The position numbers and the translations under genes were made by a program. Below, one piece after another: positions 8,083 to 17,560 of a stretch of 64,000 nt of DNA. This stretch comes from Bradyrhizobium sp. CB1015. GTDB lineage: Bacteria; Pseudomonadota; Alphaproteobacteria; Rhizobiales; Xanthobacteraceae. The DNA lies in assembly GCF_025200925.1 (NCBI RefSeq), contig NZ_CP104174.1, positions 3,720,001-3,784,000 on the forward strand, in the 5' to 3' direction. The first letter of the stretch is position 1. Each line of letters starts with the position of its first letter. The notes under the pieces were generated by a model, which saw only the letters and a program-made list of their open reading frames with translations, made no database searches and was not told where the DNA came from.

Positions 8083-8616
8083 CCAATCGCGAAATCTCGC
8101 TACCCGGCGCGACCCGTTCGGTGCGCCGGGCGCTGCGCCGGGTTATCCACCAGCGGCCGGTGATGTCCTCGCTTACTGACCGTACAATAAAGAGAGGCTG
8201 AGCCGACCTGTGTGCATAGCTCCTGGTCAGTGCTCTCTCCCGCATCGCCGTTCGACCGCCTGCAAATTAGACAAATGGCCTTGCGCGATCCGATTGCAGT
8301 GCAGCGGCATTTCCATTTGCGCCGAAGAATCCAAGGGTGCGCTGCACATTTCTGCCTCGTATCCTTCTGCTCTCTGCGCGAGCAGTGCTGCACCAAAACG
8401 TGCAGCCGATGCTGCGCCGCGCAATGCCGGTGGGCTTGCTGGCCCGGTGGTTTGCGACAACTCCGACCCTATCCGAGGCCATTGCTCTGTCGCACGCTCG
8501 CCCGTGATGGCATGACAGGGAATGACGATGAGCGTGCTCGCTTTGGCATTGGACGCGGCGATGGCCGGGAAGGACCCGGCGTCGGGTCCGGACGTCACGC
8601 GTAGCTGACTGTGCAG
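8083..8616 (+). other. Intergenic region before hyuA
   Basis: About 530 bases separate the PepSY gene from hyuA. CCGGCGC (8103-8109) and GCGCCGG (8122-8128) could form a weak terminator hairpin for the receptor operon. The rest must hold the hyu promoter, but I cannot point to a convincing -35/-10 pair. Near the end is a possible leader frame, ATG at 8528 to TGA at 8606-8608 (26 codons, MSVLALALDAAMAGKD...). It has AGGGA at 8517-8521 as a ribosome site and contains a strong hairpin. Other frames here look like random reading frames in GC-rich DNA. Confidence 0.5.
8572..8589 (+). promoter_or_regulatory. Hairpin just upstream of hyuA
   Basis: GGACCCG (8572-8578) pairs perfectly with CGGGTCC (8583-8589) around a GCGT loop. 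It lies inside a possible leader reading frame that stops eight bases before the hyuA ATG. There is no T-run, so a simple Rho-independent terminator is unlikely. It could shape translation initiation or act in leader-peptide control; this is inferred from position only. Confidence 0.35.
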
Positions 8617-10626
8617 ATGAGCGACTCCGGCAATCACTGGGAGGTCGGCACCGATATCGGTGGCACCTTCACCGACATCATCGCCATCCGGCGCGATTCC
8701 GCGGAAGCGCGAATTGCGAAGGTGCCGTCGCGCCCCGACGCTCCGGTGCAGGCGATGCTGGAGGCGATCGAGGCGGTGGGCCTGCGCAAGAGCGAGGTCA
8801 AGCGCTTCGTCCACGGCACCACGCGCGTGACCAACGCGATCGTGGAGAACCGGCTGCCGAAGGTGGCGCTGGTCGCGACCGAAGGCTTTGCCGACGTGCT
8901 CGAGATCGCCCGCTATCGCCGGCGCGATCTCTATCGGCTCGACATTCCGCCGAAATCGCCGCCTTTGGTGCCGCCTGAACGATGCTTTGGGCTCGCCGAG
9001 CGCCTCGATCATGAGGGCCGGGTGCTGAAGGCGCTCGAGCAAGCCGAGATCGAACGCCTGGTGGCCTGGCTGAAAGGGACCGGCGTTCAGAGCGTCGCGG
9101 TCGCGCTCCTTCACGCTTATGCCAATCCAGTGCACGAAAAGATGCTGGGCGAGCGGCTCAGGGACGTCGTCGCCCATGTCTCGCTCTCGCACGAGGTCAA
9201 TCCCGAGGCGCGCGAATATGAGCGGACCTCGGCGACCGTGTTCAACGCGGCCGCGATGCCGATCGCGGTGGAATATCTCAGCGAACTGGAGCAGCGGCTG
9301 CCGATCGGGCCGGGCCTGCAGGTGTTTCACTCCGCCGGCGCCATGGTCCCGATTTCGGCGGTGAAGCGGCGTCCGCTGGTGATGGCGATGTCGGGCCCGG
9401 CGGCGGGCGTCTCGGCTTCGGTCAGCATCGCGCGCCAGCTCGGCTGCTCGCGCATGCTGACCTTCGACATGGGCGGCACCACGACGGACGTGTGCCTGAT
9501 CGTCGATGGGCAGGCCGAGATGACCGACGGCCGCATGCTCGGGGACAAGCCGCTGCGCCAGCCGATGCTCGCGGTGCATTCGATCGGCGCGGGCGGCGGA
9601 TCGATCGTGCGCAACGGCCCCGGCGGCCTGACGGTCGGGCCGGAGAGCGCCGGCTCCGAGCCGGGCCCGGCCTGCTATGGCCGTGGCGGCATGGAGCCCA
9701 CCATCACCGATGCCAATGCCGTGCTCGGCTATCTCAATCCCGAGACCAAGCTGGGCGATCGCATCGGGATCGACATCGAGAGCGCCAAGCGCGTCATCGA
9801 GCCGATTGCCCGCGCGCTCGGCTTGAACCTCACTGAGACGGCACTCGGCATCATCAAAGTCGCGAATGCGACCATGGCCCGCGCGCTCCGCCGTGTCACG
9901 GTCGAGCGCGGCATCGACGGCCGCGATTGCACGCTGCTGGCCTTCGGCGGCGGCGGCCCGATGCATGCCGCGGGCCTCGCCGATCTCTACGGCATTGCGG
10001 AGGTGGTCGTGCCGAGCGCCTCGAGTGCGTTCTCGGCGCTGGGCTGCCTTACCGCCGATTTCAGCTTCCTGCAGCAGCAGACCCTTCGCGCTGCCCTCGA
10101 CGGCATCGATCTCGCGCGCGTCTCGGAACGGATCGGAACATTGATTGACGATGCCTCCGCGCCGCTGATCGCCAATGGCGTTGCGAAGACGGAGATCCAG
10201 GTCGAGCTGGCGGCCTTGATGCGCTATGCGGCGCAGAACGATGCCATTCCGGTATCCTTCACGCTGCCGCTCGACGTTGCCAGGCTGAAGCGGGATTTCC
10301 TGACGCGGCATCATGAGCTGTTCGGCTACGCGACCGGCGAGCCCTGCGTCATCGAATCGGTGCGGGTGCAGGCCCGCCGCCCGTCGACGACCATTGTCAG
10401 CCGGCCCGCAACAGCGGCGAGGGCGGTGTCTACGGCTACGCGCATCTGCTCGTTCGGCGGCTTCCACGACATCGCGACCGCAATCATCGACCGCGCCTCG
10501 CTCGCCGAGACCGTCAATGGTCCCGCCATCATCGAAGACGCCTGGTCGACAGTGGTGGTGCCGCCGGGCTGGCAGGCAAAGCCCGATACATCAGGCAATT
10601 TGTTCCTGACGCGGGGGGCGGCATGA
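8617..10626 (+). CDS. hyuA: Hydantoinase/oxoprolinase family protein, subunit A
   Basis: A 669-residue HyuA-type subunit. This family (ATP-dependent N-methylhydantoinase, 5-oxoprolinase, acetone carboxylase relatives) hydrolyses cyclic amides with ATP. The N-terminal GTDIGGTFTD is the phosphate-binding motif of the ASKHA fold, followed by KRFVHGTTRVTNAIVENR and, at about 290, LTFDMGGTTTDVCLI. GGGGPMHAAG near residue 445 marks the C-terminal hydantoinase A domain. ATG at 8617 was chosen over GTG at 8611; neither has a strong ribosome site. It overlaps hyuB by ATGA, as expected for subunits of one enzyme. The substrate cannot be read from sequence, but a racemase, D-hydantoinase and carbamoylase nearby point to a hydantoin or similar cyclic ureide. 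Confidence 0.93.
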   Translation: MSDSGNHWEVGTDIGGTFTDIIAIRRDSAEARIAKVPSRPDAPVQAMLEAIEAVGLRKSEVKRFVHGTTRVTNAIVENRLPKVALVATEGFADVLEIARYRRRDLYRLDIPPKSPPLVPPERCFGLAERLDHEGRVLKALEQAEIERLVAWLKGTGVQSVAVALLHAYANPVHEKMLGERLRDVVAHVSLSHEVNPEAREYERTSATVFNAAAMPIAVEYLSELEQRLPIGPGLQVFHSAGAMVPISAVKRRPLVMAMSGPAAGVSASVSIARQLGCSRMLTFDMGGTTTDVCLIVDGQAEMTDGRMLGDKPLRQPMLAVHSIGAGGGSIVRNGPGGLTVGPESAGSEPGPACYGRGGMEPTITDANAVLGYLNPETKLGDRIGIDIESAKRVIEPIARALGLNLTETALGIIKVANATMARALRRVTVERGIDGRDCTLLAFGGGGPMHAAGLADLYGIAEVVVPSASSAFSALGCLTADFSFLQQQTLRAALDGIDLARVSERIGTLIDDASAPLIANGVAKTEIQVELAALMRYAAQNDAIPVSFTLPLDVARLKRDFLTRHHELFGYATGEPCVIESVRVQARRPSTTIVSRPATAARAVSTATRICSFGGFHDIATAIIDRASLAETVNGPAIIEDAWSTVVVPPGWQAKPDTSGNLFLTRGAA

Positions 10627-12203
10627 AGCTCGATCCGTTCGTCGTCGAGGTCATCAGGCACGGGCTCTCCGCCGCGGCAGAAGAGATGAGCCTCGTCATG
10701 ACGCGCTCGGCGCGCTCGCCGCTCTTGCGCGAGGCCGGGGATCTCTCGTCGGCGATCACCGACGGCCACGGCGGCCTGGTCGGGCAGGGCCGCGACATTC
10801 CGATCCATCTCGGTGCGATGGCCTACACCATCCCCGAACTCTTGAAGGTGATGCCGCGCAATGGCCTGAACGACGGCGACGTCGTGATCTACAATATCGG
10901 CGCGCTCGGCGGCAATCATCTCAACGACGTCAAGGTCGTGCGGCCCGTCTTCTTCGACGGCGAGATCGTGGCCTTTGCAGTCAGCCTCGCGCATTGGCCC
11001 GACATCGGCGGCACCTGGCCCGGCAGCTATTTCGCCAAGGCGGTCGACACCTTCCAGGAGGCGATGCGGATTCCGCCGGTGCTGATCGCAACCTCGGCCG
11101 GCCTCAACACGCCGATCGTGCAGCTGCTCAAGGCCAACGTTCGCGACGCCGAATCCTGCGAGGGCGATCTCCTCGCCCAGATCGCGGCGACCAAGGCCGG
11201 CGAGAAGCGCATCGTCGAGCTCTGCCGCGAGCACGGCAAGGCGGTCTTCATGGCGGCGCAGTCGCGCCTGCACGATCTCTCCGAAATCGAGATGCGCGAG
11301 GCGCTGCGCGACCTGCCGGATGGCGTCTACGAGGGCGAGGATTATCTCGACGACGGCAGCGCAAACAACGCGCCGGCGCGCATCCATGTGAAGATCACCA
11401 TCCGCGGGGATGAAGCGACCTTCGACCTCTCCGGAAGCTGCGATCGCGTCTCCAATTTCTGCAACACGACGCCGTTCATGGCGCGCTCGGCGGTCGCCTA
11501 TGCCGCGCGCATCATGAGCGGACGCGACATGCAGCAGAATGCCGGCGCGCTGCGGCCTCTGACCATCATCACGCGCCCGGGCTCGATCCTCGAGCCCGGC
11601 TGGACCGCCTCCGTTGCCGCCGGCAATCACGAGACCTCCATGCGCATCGTCGATGCGATTTTCCGCGCCATGCAGGACACCATTCCCGAGCGCCTGTCGG
11701 CGGGCGGGGCGACCACCGCGGGCGTGCTGTTCTTCGCCGAGCCGCGGCCGAACGGCTCCTGGAAGATGCTCTACGAGGTCCATGGCGGCGGCGAAGGCGC
11801 ACGGCACGATCGCGCCGGCACGGCCGCAACCCGCGTCCACCTGTCCAACACCTCGAACACGCCGGTCGAGGTGATCGAGGCGAACTACGCGATCCGGCTC
11901 GAGCAGCAGGCCATTCGCCGGAATTCCGGCGGTGCGGGCGTGCATCGCGGCGGTGACGGCTCGGTCCGCACCTACCGCATCCTGGCGCCATCGATGCACC
12001 TGACCACCTGCATCGAGCGCATGGTGATGGCGCCCTGGGGCATGCAGGGCGGCGAATCCGGCAAGGCCTGCCGCATCTCGCTGGTGCGGCAGGGCGCGAA
12101 CGTCGCCATCGACGGCAAGTCGAACCTCGTCTTGCAGCAAGGCGATCTCGTCACGATCGAGATGTGCGGTGGCGGCGGCTACGGCGCCGCGACAGCGAAG
12201 TGA
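10623..12203 (+). CDS. hyuB: Hydantoinase/oxoprolinase family protein, subunit B
   Basis: A 526-residue HyuB subunit that pairs with HyuA to hydrolyse a cyclic amide with ATP. Family landmarks are the N-terminal EVIRHGLSAAAEEMSLVMTRSA, DIPIHLGAM, DVVIYN, GGNHLNDV, AHWPDIGGTWPGS and the C-terminal GGAGVHRGGDGSVR and GGGGYG. The ATG overlaps the hyuA stop and the gene ends 10 bases before the aminotransferase start, so the genes form one operon. HyuB-type subunits of 500-600 residues are standard and no defect is visible. Confidence 0.93.
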   Translation: MKLDPFVVEVIRHGLSAAAEEMSLVMTRSARSPLLREAGDLSSAITDGHGGLVGQGRDIPIHLGAMAYTIPELLKVMPRNGLNDGDVVIYNIGALGGNHLNDVKVVRPVFFDGEIVAFAVSLAHWPDIGGTWPGSYFAKAVDTFQEAMRIPPVLIATSAGLNTPIVQLLKANVRDAESCEGDLLAQIAATKAGEKRIVELCREHGKAVFMAAQSRLHDLSEIEMREALRDLPDGVYEGEDYLDDGSANNAPARIHVKITIRGDEATFDLSGSCDRVSNFCNTTPFMARSAVAYAARIMSGRDMQQNAGALRPLTIITRPGSILEPGWTASVAAGNHETSMRIVDAIFRAMQDTIPERLSAGGATTAGVLFFAEPRPNGSWKMLYEVHGGGEGARHDRAGTAATRVHLSNTSNTPVEVIEANYAIRLEQQAIRRNSGGAGVHRGGDGSVRTYRILAPSMHLTTCIERMVMAPWGMQGGESGKACRISLVRQGANVAIDGKSNLVLQQGDLVTIEMCGGGGYGAATAK

Positions 12204-12213
12204 GGCCGTGGCG

Positions 12214-13509
12214 ATGAGCAGATTGTTGCGAACCGGGCTGAATGCGGGCGAGGCCGCGCCGATGGCCGTGGTCGGCGGCGAGGGCGTCTACTTTCACCTT
12301 GCGGACGGCCGCAAGCTGATCGATGGCAGCAACACCGGCGGCGGTCTCGGCCATCGCCATCCCGCAATGGTGGAGGCGATCCGCCGCGCCGCCGATACGC
12401 CCGTCGTCAACGAAGGCTGGACCTGGGTCGGCCGCGAGCAGGCCGCCGACGATCTGATGGCCATCGCCTTCAAGGGCGAAGAAGATTGGATCGGCGCGGT
12501 GCGCTTCTGCATCAGCGGCAGCGAGGCCAACGACATGGCATTGTCGCTTTGCCAGGCGCTGACGCAGCGTTCGGCGCTGGCAACGCGCGAGCGCGCCTAT
12601 CACGGCATCACCGGCCTGTCGCGCAGCATGACGGTGCAGCCGCAATGGCACGGCGGCCTTGCGGTGCACTCGGGCGGCTCGAAGCTGCCGGCGCCGATGG
12701 CACCGGTACGGATTCTGCCGGCGCCGGATGGCGCGATCTATGGCGCGCCGGCCAACAATACGCCGCCGATCGAATATCTGGCGGATGCCCCGCGCCTGCT
12801 CTCGGACACGGCGGCGACGATCATCGACTACACGCAGGGCGGCATCTATTACGACGGCGCCTATCAGGACCAGGTGGCGCGCTATGCGCGGCAGGCCGGC
12901 TCGTACTGGATCGCGGACGAGGTCGTCACCGGCGCAGGCCGCGCAGGGCGCTGGTTCGCGTTCCAGGGCGCGCAGAGCCGCCCGGATATCGTCACACTCG
13001 GCAAATCGCTGGGTGGCGGGGCGGCGGCGGTTGCTGCTGTGGTAGTGTCCAAGGAGATCGTCGAGCGGCTCAAGGGCACGAGCTGGCAGAATTACGGCAC
13101 GCTGCGCGGCCATCCCATCAGCATGGCTGCCGTGAGCGCGTATCTGACGGTCGTCAGTGAGGACAAGATTCTGGACCACGTGCAAAGTCTGGAGAAGCTG
13201 TTCGCCCGCCGCTTGCTCGCGATCGCGCAAAAGCATCCGAGCGTGCAGCGCGTGGCCGGGCAGGGGCTGCACTGGACCGTGGAGCTGCATGGCCCGGACT
13301 GGCGCACCTGGCACGCCGACACCACGGAGGTGCCGATCGCCTCGCGCGTCGCAGAGCGCGCGCTGGAGGCCGGCGCGGTGATCGGCACCAGCGGCGAGCA
13401 GACCTCGCTGTTCCTGGCACCGCCACTGGTGATTTCCGAGCGGGAGGCCGACCTGCTTCTGGACGCGCTCGAACACGGCCTCGATGTCGCCGACGAGGAG
13501 CACGGGTGA
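12214..13509 (+). CDS. Class III aminotransferase (PLP)
   Basis: A 431-residue fold-type I PLP enzyme of the class III group, which includes omega-amino acid transaminases and glutamate-1-semialdehyde aminomutase. SGSEAND (101-107) is the phosphate-binding element, ADEVVTG gives Asp235 for the pyridine nitrogen, and TLGKSLGGG gives Lys264 as the Schiff-base lysine. ATG at 12214 was chosen; GTG at 12208 is an alternative. It lies between hyuB and an acyl-CoA ligase, so it probably deaminates or racemises an amino acid released by the hydantoin enzymes, giving an oxo acid or aldehyde for further oxidation. The substrate is unknown. Confidence 0.9.
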   Translation: MSRLLRTGLNAGEAAPMAVVGGEGVYFHLADGRKLIDGSNTGGGLGHRHPAMVEAIRRAADTPVVNEGWTWVGREQAADDLMAIAFKGEEDWIGAVRFCISGSEANDMALSLCQALTQRSALATRERAYHGITGLSRSMTVQPQWHGGLAVHSGGSKLPAPMAPVRILPAPDGAIYGAPANNTPPIEYLADAPRLLSDTAATIIDYTQGGIYYDGAYQDQVARYARQAGSYWIADEVVTGAGRAGRWFAFQGAQSRPDIVTLGKSLGGGAAAVAAVVVSKEIVERLKGTSWQNYGTLRGHPISMAAVSAYLTVVSEDKILDHVQSLEKLFARRLLAIAQKHPSVQRVAGQGLHWTVELHGPDWRTWHADTTEVPIASRVAERALEAGAVIGTSGEQTSLFLAPPLVISEREADLLLDALEHGLDVADEEHG

Positions 13510-15182
13510 GCCACACAACGTCCCTGACGTCGCCGGCCTGGCCGGCGGACGAGCCCTGGCATCTCGCGATTCCGGAGGGGACGCTCTACGACGCGCTGGC
13601 GCGTGCTGCATGTGAACGGCCAACGCATCCGGCGACGGTGTTCTATGGCGCTAGCCTGAGCTACGCCGAGCTGCGCGACCGGGTCGATGCCATGGCCGGC
13701 TTCCTGCAAAGCGTTTGCGGCATCAAGCGCGGCGACCGCGTCATGATCGCGCTGCAGAATTCGCCGCAATATATCGTCGCCTATTACGCGGTGATGCGGG
13801 CGGACGCCGTGATCGTGCCGGTCAATCCCATGAACAAGACCACCGAGATCGGGTACCTCGCCGCGGATAGCGGCGCCAGAGTCGCGATCATCGGCAGCGA
13901 GCTGAGCGACGTGTTTGTGCCGCTGGTCGGCGAGGCCATCACACATGCAATCGTCGCGCAGTATCGCGACGAGGTTCCAACCGCGACGCCCCACACGCTG
14001 CCGCTGTGCGTGACCGACGCGCCGTCGGAGCTGCCGTCATCGCCCGGCTGGCATTCCTGGTCATCGGCAGTCGCACGCGACTTTCGGCCCGGCGCAATGA
14101 CTGTTGGTCCAGGCGATCTCATGATCCTGCCCTACACGTCCGGCACGACGGGCAAGCCGAAGGCGTGCATGCATAGCCATCGCAGCGCGCTGTTCACCGC
14201 CGTCTTGCAGGCGCGCTGGTACGGGCTCGATGGCAGCGACGTGATGACCGGCTTCATGCCGCTGTTTCATGTCGCGGGCATGCAGGGCTCGATGAATGCC
14301 GCCATCGTCGCCGGCGCCACGCTGCTGCTGATGGCGCGCTGGGACAAGGATCTGCTGCCGGATTTGTTCGAGACCTATGGCGTCACGTTCTGGAATGCCG
14401 CGCCGACCATGATCGTGGATGTGCTCGCCAGCGCCAGCTTCCGCGACAAATGCTTTGCGAAGCTCAAGGTGCTGACCGGCGGCGGTGCGGCGATGCCGAC
14501 CGCGGTCGCCGAGCGGCTGAAGGGCAGGTTTGGCCTTGATTTCGTCGAGGGTTACGGCATGACCGAGACGATGTCTCCGACGCACCTCAATCCGATGGCC
14601 GCACCAAAGCGGCAATGCCTCGGCATCGCCGTGCATGAGACCGACGCCAGGGTCGTCGATCCCGAGAGCCTGATCGAGCTCGACGACAACGTGGTCGGCG
14701 AGATCATCGTGCACGGGCCGCAGGTGCTGCAGGGTTACTGGAACAGGCCGGAGGCGGATACTGAGGCCTTCATCGAACGCGACGGCAAGCGGTTCCTGCG
14801 CACGGGCGATCTCGGCTACCGCGATGCCGAAGGCTATTTCTTCGCCGTCGACCGCCTGAAGCGGATGATCAATGTCAGCGGCTTCAAGGTGTGGCCAGCC
14901 GAGGTCGAGGCGGCGATGTACCAGAACCGCGCCATCCGGGAATGCTGCATTATTTCAGCGCCGGACGGCTATCGCGGTGAGACCGTCAAGGCCCTGGTGG
15001 TGCTCGATGACGCCGCGCGCGCGACGACGTCGGAGGGCGACATCGTCGGCTGGGCGCGCAGCGCGATGGCGAGCTACAAGGCGCCGCGCGCCGTCGTCTT
15101 CGTCGAGTCCCTGCCGCGCACCGCCAGCAACAAGATCAACTGGCGGCTGTTGCAGGATGCCGAATGGGGGCGGACGGCATGA
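13506..15182 (+). CDS. AMP-dependent acyl-CoA synthetase/ligase
   Basis: A 558-residue adenylate-forming enzyme expected to activate a carboxylic acid with ATP and couple it to CoA. The P-loop-like YTSGTTGKPKAC spans 210-221. GYGMTET lies near 353, the hinge region LRTGDLGYRD near 435, and the C-terminal catalytic lysine is Lys543 in ASNKINW. The GTG start overlaps the aminotransferase stop by four bases. Its place after an aminotransferase suggests that the deaminated carbon skeleton is thioesterified. The closest classes are medium-chain or aromatic acid ligases; the substrate cannot be assigned. Confidence 0.9.
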   Translation: MSHTTSLTSPAWPADEPWHLAIPEGTLYDALARAACERPTHPATVFYGASLSYAELRDRVDAMAGFLQSVCGIKRGDRVMIALQNSPQYIVAYYAVMRADAVIVPVNPMNKTTEIGYLAADSGARVAIIGSELSDVFVPLVGEAITHAIVAQYRDEVPTATPHTLPLCVTDAPSELPSSPGWHSWSSAVARDFRPGAMTVGPGDLMILPYTSGTTGKPKACMHSHRSALFTAVLQARWYGLDGSDVMTGFMPLFHVAGMQGSMNAAIVAGATLLLMARWDKDLLPDLFETYGVTFWNAAPTMIVDVLASASFRDKCFAKLKVLTGGGAAMPTAVAERLKGRFGLDFVEGYGMTETMSPTHLNPMAAPKRQCLGIAVHETDARVVDPESLIELDDNVVGEIIVHGPQVLQGYWNRPEADTEAFIERDGKRFLRTGDLGYRDAEGYFFAVDRLKRMINVSGFKVWPAEVEAAMYQNRAIRECCIISAPDGYRGETVKALVVLDDAARATTSEGDIVGWARSAMASYKAPRAVVFVESLPRTASNKINWRLLQDAEWGRTA

Positions 15183-15285
15183 AAGCTGCTTGGCTGGAAT
15201 ATCGGCACGGAGCCGCGCTATGCTCGGCGCGGCGGAAGAACCTACAAGCCGACGCTTCCCCCCAGATATCACCAGGAATTCGCTG

Positions 15286-16218
15286 ATGCGCATCGTCAAC
15301 GTCGCCGCCGCCCAGATGGGCCCGATCCAGAAAGCCGACAGCCGCGAGGCCGTGGTCAAGCGCATGATCGCGCTGATGGACGAGGCGAAAGCGAAGGGCG
15401 CCGACCTGATTGTCTATCCCGAGCTGGCGCTGACGACGTTCTTCCCGCGCTGGTACGTCGAGGACCGCTCCGAGTTCGACATCTGGTTCGAGCGCGAAAT
15501 GCCGAACGCGGCAACCAAGCCGCTATTCGAGCGCGCGGCGCAGCAGGGAATGGCGATGAATTTCGGCTATGCGGAGCTGACGCCGGACGGTCATCATTTC
15601 AACACCGCGATCCTGACCGACAAGTCCGGCAGGATCGTCGGCAAGTATCGCAAGGTGCATCTGCCGGGCCATGTGGACTACGACAGCAAGCGCTCGCATC
15701 AGCATCTGGAGAAGCGCTATTTCGAGCCGGGCGATCTCGGCTTCAAGGTCTGGCGCGAGCTCGGCGGCATCATCGGCATGGCGATCTGCAACGATCGCCG
15801 CTGGCCCGAGACCTATCGCGTCATGGGCCTGCAGGGCGTCGAGATGGTGCTGATCGGCTACAACACGCCGTCGGTGAATGCCGAGAAGAGCGAGGAGGGC
15901 GTCGAGAAGCGCCTCTTCCACAACCGTCTCTCGGTCCAGGCCGGCGCCTATCAGAACGCGACCTGGGTGGTCGCGGTGGCCAAGGCCGGCAATGAGGACG
16001 GTCATCCCTTGTTCGGCGGCAGCCTGATCGTCGATCCCAACGGCGAGATCGTCGCCGAGGCCAAGACGGATGACGACGAGGTTCTGGTCCATGCCTGCGA
16101 CCTCGATGCCACCACCTTCGGCAAGACCACGATCTTCGATTTCGCCCGGCATCGCCGCATCGAGCATTACGGCCTGATCACCAGCCAGACCGGCGCGGTG
16201 CCGCCGCCGGAGAAGTGA
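15286..16218 (+). CDS. Carbon-nitrogen hydrolase, N-carbamoyl-D-amino-acid hydrolase type
   Basis: A 310-residue nitrilase-superfamily amidase. The catalytic triad is visible as Glu46 (YPELALTTFFPRW), Lys123 (KYRKVHLPGH) and Cys168 (AICNDRRWPET). These blocks and QHLEKRYFEPGDLGF match D-carbamoylase (DCase) of Agrobacterium far better than nitrilases or omega-amidase. DCase hydrolyses N-carbamoyl-D-amino acids to D-amino acid, CO2 and ammonia, the step after D-hydantoinase. ATG at 15286 is chosen because the family starts there; about 100 noncoding bases separate it from the CoA ligase. With the racemase and D-hydantoinase it completes the classic hydantoin-to-D-amino-acid route. Confidence 0.92.
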   Translation: MRIVNVAAAQMGPIQKADSREAVVKRMIALMDEAKAKGADLIVYPELALTTFFPRWYVEDRSEFDIWFEREMPNAATKPLFERAAQQGMAMNFGYAELTPDGHHFNTAILTDKSGRIVGKYRKVHLPGHVDYDSKRSHQHLEKRYFEPGDLGFKVWRELGGIIGMAICNDRRWPETYRVMGLQGVEMVLIGYNTPSVNAEKSEEGVEKRLFHNRLSVQAGAYQNATWVVAVAKAGNEDGHPLFGGSLIVDPNGEIVAEAKTDDDEVLVHACDLDATTFGKTTIFDFARHRRIEHYGLITSQTGAVPPPEK

Positions 16219-16223
16219 CGCCG

Positions 16224-16883
16224 ATGGCTGACAAAGGCATCTCCTTGCGTGAGCTCGATCCGCGCGATCGCTACAAGCTGCTCTGCGGCGTGGTGGTGCC
16301 GCGGCCGATCGCGCTGGTGACGACGCTCGACGAGAACGGGGCGGTCAATGCCGCGCCGTTCAGCTTCTTCAACGTGTTCTCCGAAAGTCCGGCGCTGATC
16401 GTGCTCGGGCTTCAGCACAAGCACGATCACTCGCCGAAGGACACCACCCGCAACATCCATCGCGACGGCGAGTTCGTGGTGCACATGGTGGACGAGGCGC
16501 TGTCAGTCGCGATGAACGACTGCGCGATCGATTTCCCCTCCGGCGACAGCGAGGTCGCCGCGACGGGCCTGGCGACGCTTCCCTCGGTCGATGTGAAGGT
16601 GCCGCGCCTCGCCGCGGCGCCCTTCGCGCTGGAATGCCGGCGCCATGTCGTGCTGACCTTCTCCCCCGATCGCGAGCTCCTGGTCGGCGAAGTCTTGCGG
16701 ATTCACGCCCGCGAGGGTCTGGTCGATACCGCCAACATGTACGTCGATCTCGGTGCCTATCGGCCGATCGGCCGCATGTTCGGCAATCTCTACACCACGC
16801 AGCGGGACACGTTTGCCCTTGTCCGCGAGAGCCATGCGCAATGGCTCGCGCGCCAGGAAACCAAAGAGCTGAAGGACGCCTAG
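16224..16883 (+). CDS. Flavin reductase family protein
   Basis: A 219-residue protein with the FMN-binding split-barrel flavin-reductase domain: VVVPRPIALVTTLDENGAVNAAPFS at about 24-48, SFFNVFSESPALIVLG, and DTTRNIHRDGEFVVHMV. Members reduce free FMN or FAD with NAD(P)H for partner monooxygenases, or act directly on small substrates. ATG at 16224 lies six bases after the nitrilase stop; GTG at 16215 is less likely. It is the last plus-strand gene before the convergent racemase, with a four-base overlap. No obvious oxygenase component lies next to it; the two-Rossmann flavoprotein at 20807-22243 is the only nearby candidate partner. Confidence 0.87.
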   Translation: MADKGISLRELDPRDRYKLLCGVVVPRPIALVTTLDENGAVNAAPFSFFNVFSESPALIVLGLQHKHDHSPKDTTRNIHRDGEFVVHMVDEALSVAMNDCAIDFPSGDSEVAATGLATLPSVDVKVPRLAAAPFALECRRHVVLTFSPDRELLVGEVLRIHAREGLVDTANMYVDLGAYRPIGRMFGNLYTTQRDTFALVRESHAQWLARQETKELKDA

Positions 16884-17542
16884 TGAGCCGAGAACCGCAC
16901 CGTACCCAGCGCCATGGTGACGGCCGCCTGTGTCGGGTCGATCACGGGAATCCGCAGCGCGTCTTCCAACGCACGGCGGTGGCGCGCCATGCCGGCGCAG
17001 CCCATCACGATGGCACGGGCACCGTCCTCGTCGCGCAGCGTGCGGCCGACCTCGATCATCCTGGCGAGCGTGCCTTCGCCCGAAGCGGTTTCGGCGACGC
17101 TCATGTTCAGCGGCCGCTCGCCGGAAAAGCGGTCGGTCAGGCCCATCTGCCTGAGATAGCGCATGTGCCGCGGGATCGAGCGCTGCGCGATCGCGATGAC
17201 GCCGAAGGTCTCCGCGCGGGAAAGCGCCGTCAGCACGCCGCACTCGGCAATGCCGAACACCGGCCGGTCCGTGCCTTCACGGCAGACCTGGAGCCCGGGA
17301 TCGCTGTAGCAGGCGATGACGAAGGCGGCCGAGCTGTTGTCGCTTTCGACCAGCTTTCGCAATGGGATCGCAACGCTATCGGCGTCCGCCTGGCTTTCAA
17401 TGCCGAACGGACCCTCGGCCAGCGTCTGGCAGACCACTTCGGGCCCGCCCTCGAAATCGAGCGGCTTCAGCGCATCCTCCAGCCCCTGCGTGACCTTGTG
17501 GTTGGAGTTCGGGTTGATGACGAGAATGCGCGGCCGGGACAT
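16880..17542 (-). CDS. Asp/Glu/hydantoin racemase family protein
   Basis: A 220-residue racemase-family enzyme. The N-terminus ILVINPNSN is the hydantoin-racemase signature, and the two catalytic cysteines are Cys78 (VIACYSDPG) and Cys182 (VMGCAGMA). Hydantoin racemases interconvert the D and L forms of 5-substituted hydantoins, so a stereospecific hydantoinase can consume the whole pool; allantoin racemase is the main alternative in this family. The gene diverges from the hydantoinase gene, with 56 bases between their starts, and converges on the flavin reductase gene. Its neighbours make a hydantoin substrate more likely than glutamate. Confidence 0.88.
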   Translation of the reverse strand: MSRPRILVINPNSNHKVTQGLEDALKPLDFEGGPEVVCQTLAEGPFGIESQADADSVAIPLRKLVESDNSSAAFVIACYSDPGLQVCREGTDRPVFGIAECGVLTALSRAETFGVIAIAQRSIPRHMRYLRQMGLTDRFSGERPLNMSVAETASGEGTLARMIEVGRTLRDEDGARAIVMGCAGMARHRRALEDALRIPVIDPTQAAVTMALGTVRFSAH

Positions 17543-17560
17543 GATGGTCTTCCTGCGAAA

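Noticed and set aside
8210..8515. 101-codon plus-strand frame in the gap before hyuA
   Set aside because: No ribosome site, no domain and Cys/Arg/Ser-rich composition; two overlapping frames of similar length on the same stretch show that open frames are common by chance here.
8227..10467. Long minus-strand open frame of 746 codons opposite hyuA
   Set aside because: It lies antisense to a clear HyuA gene, is very rich in Arg, His and Gly, and has no recognisable domain. It is a frame left open by GC-rich codon use on the other strand.
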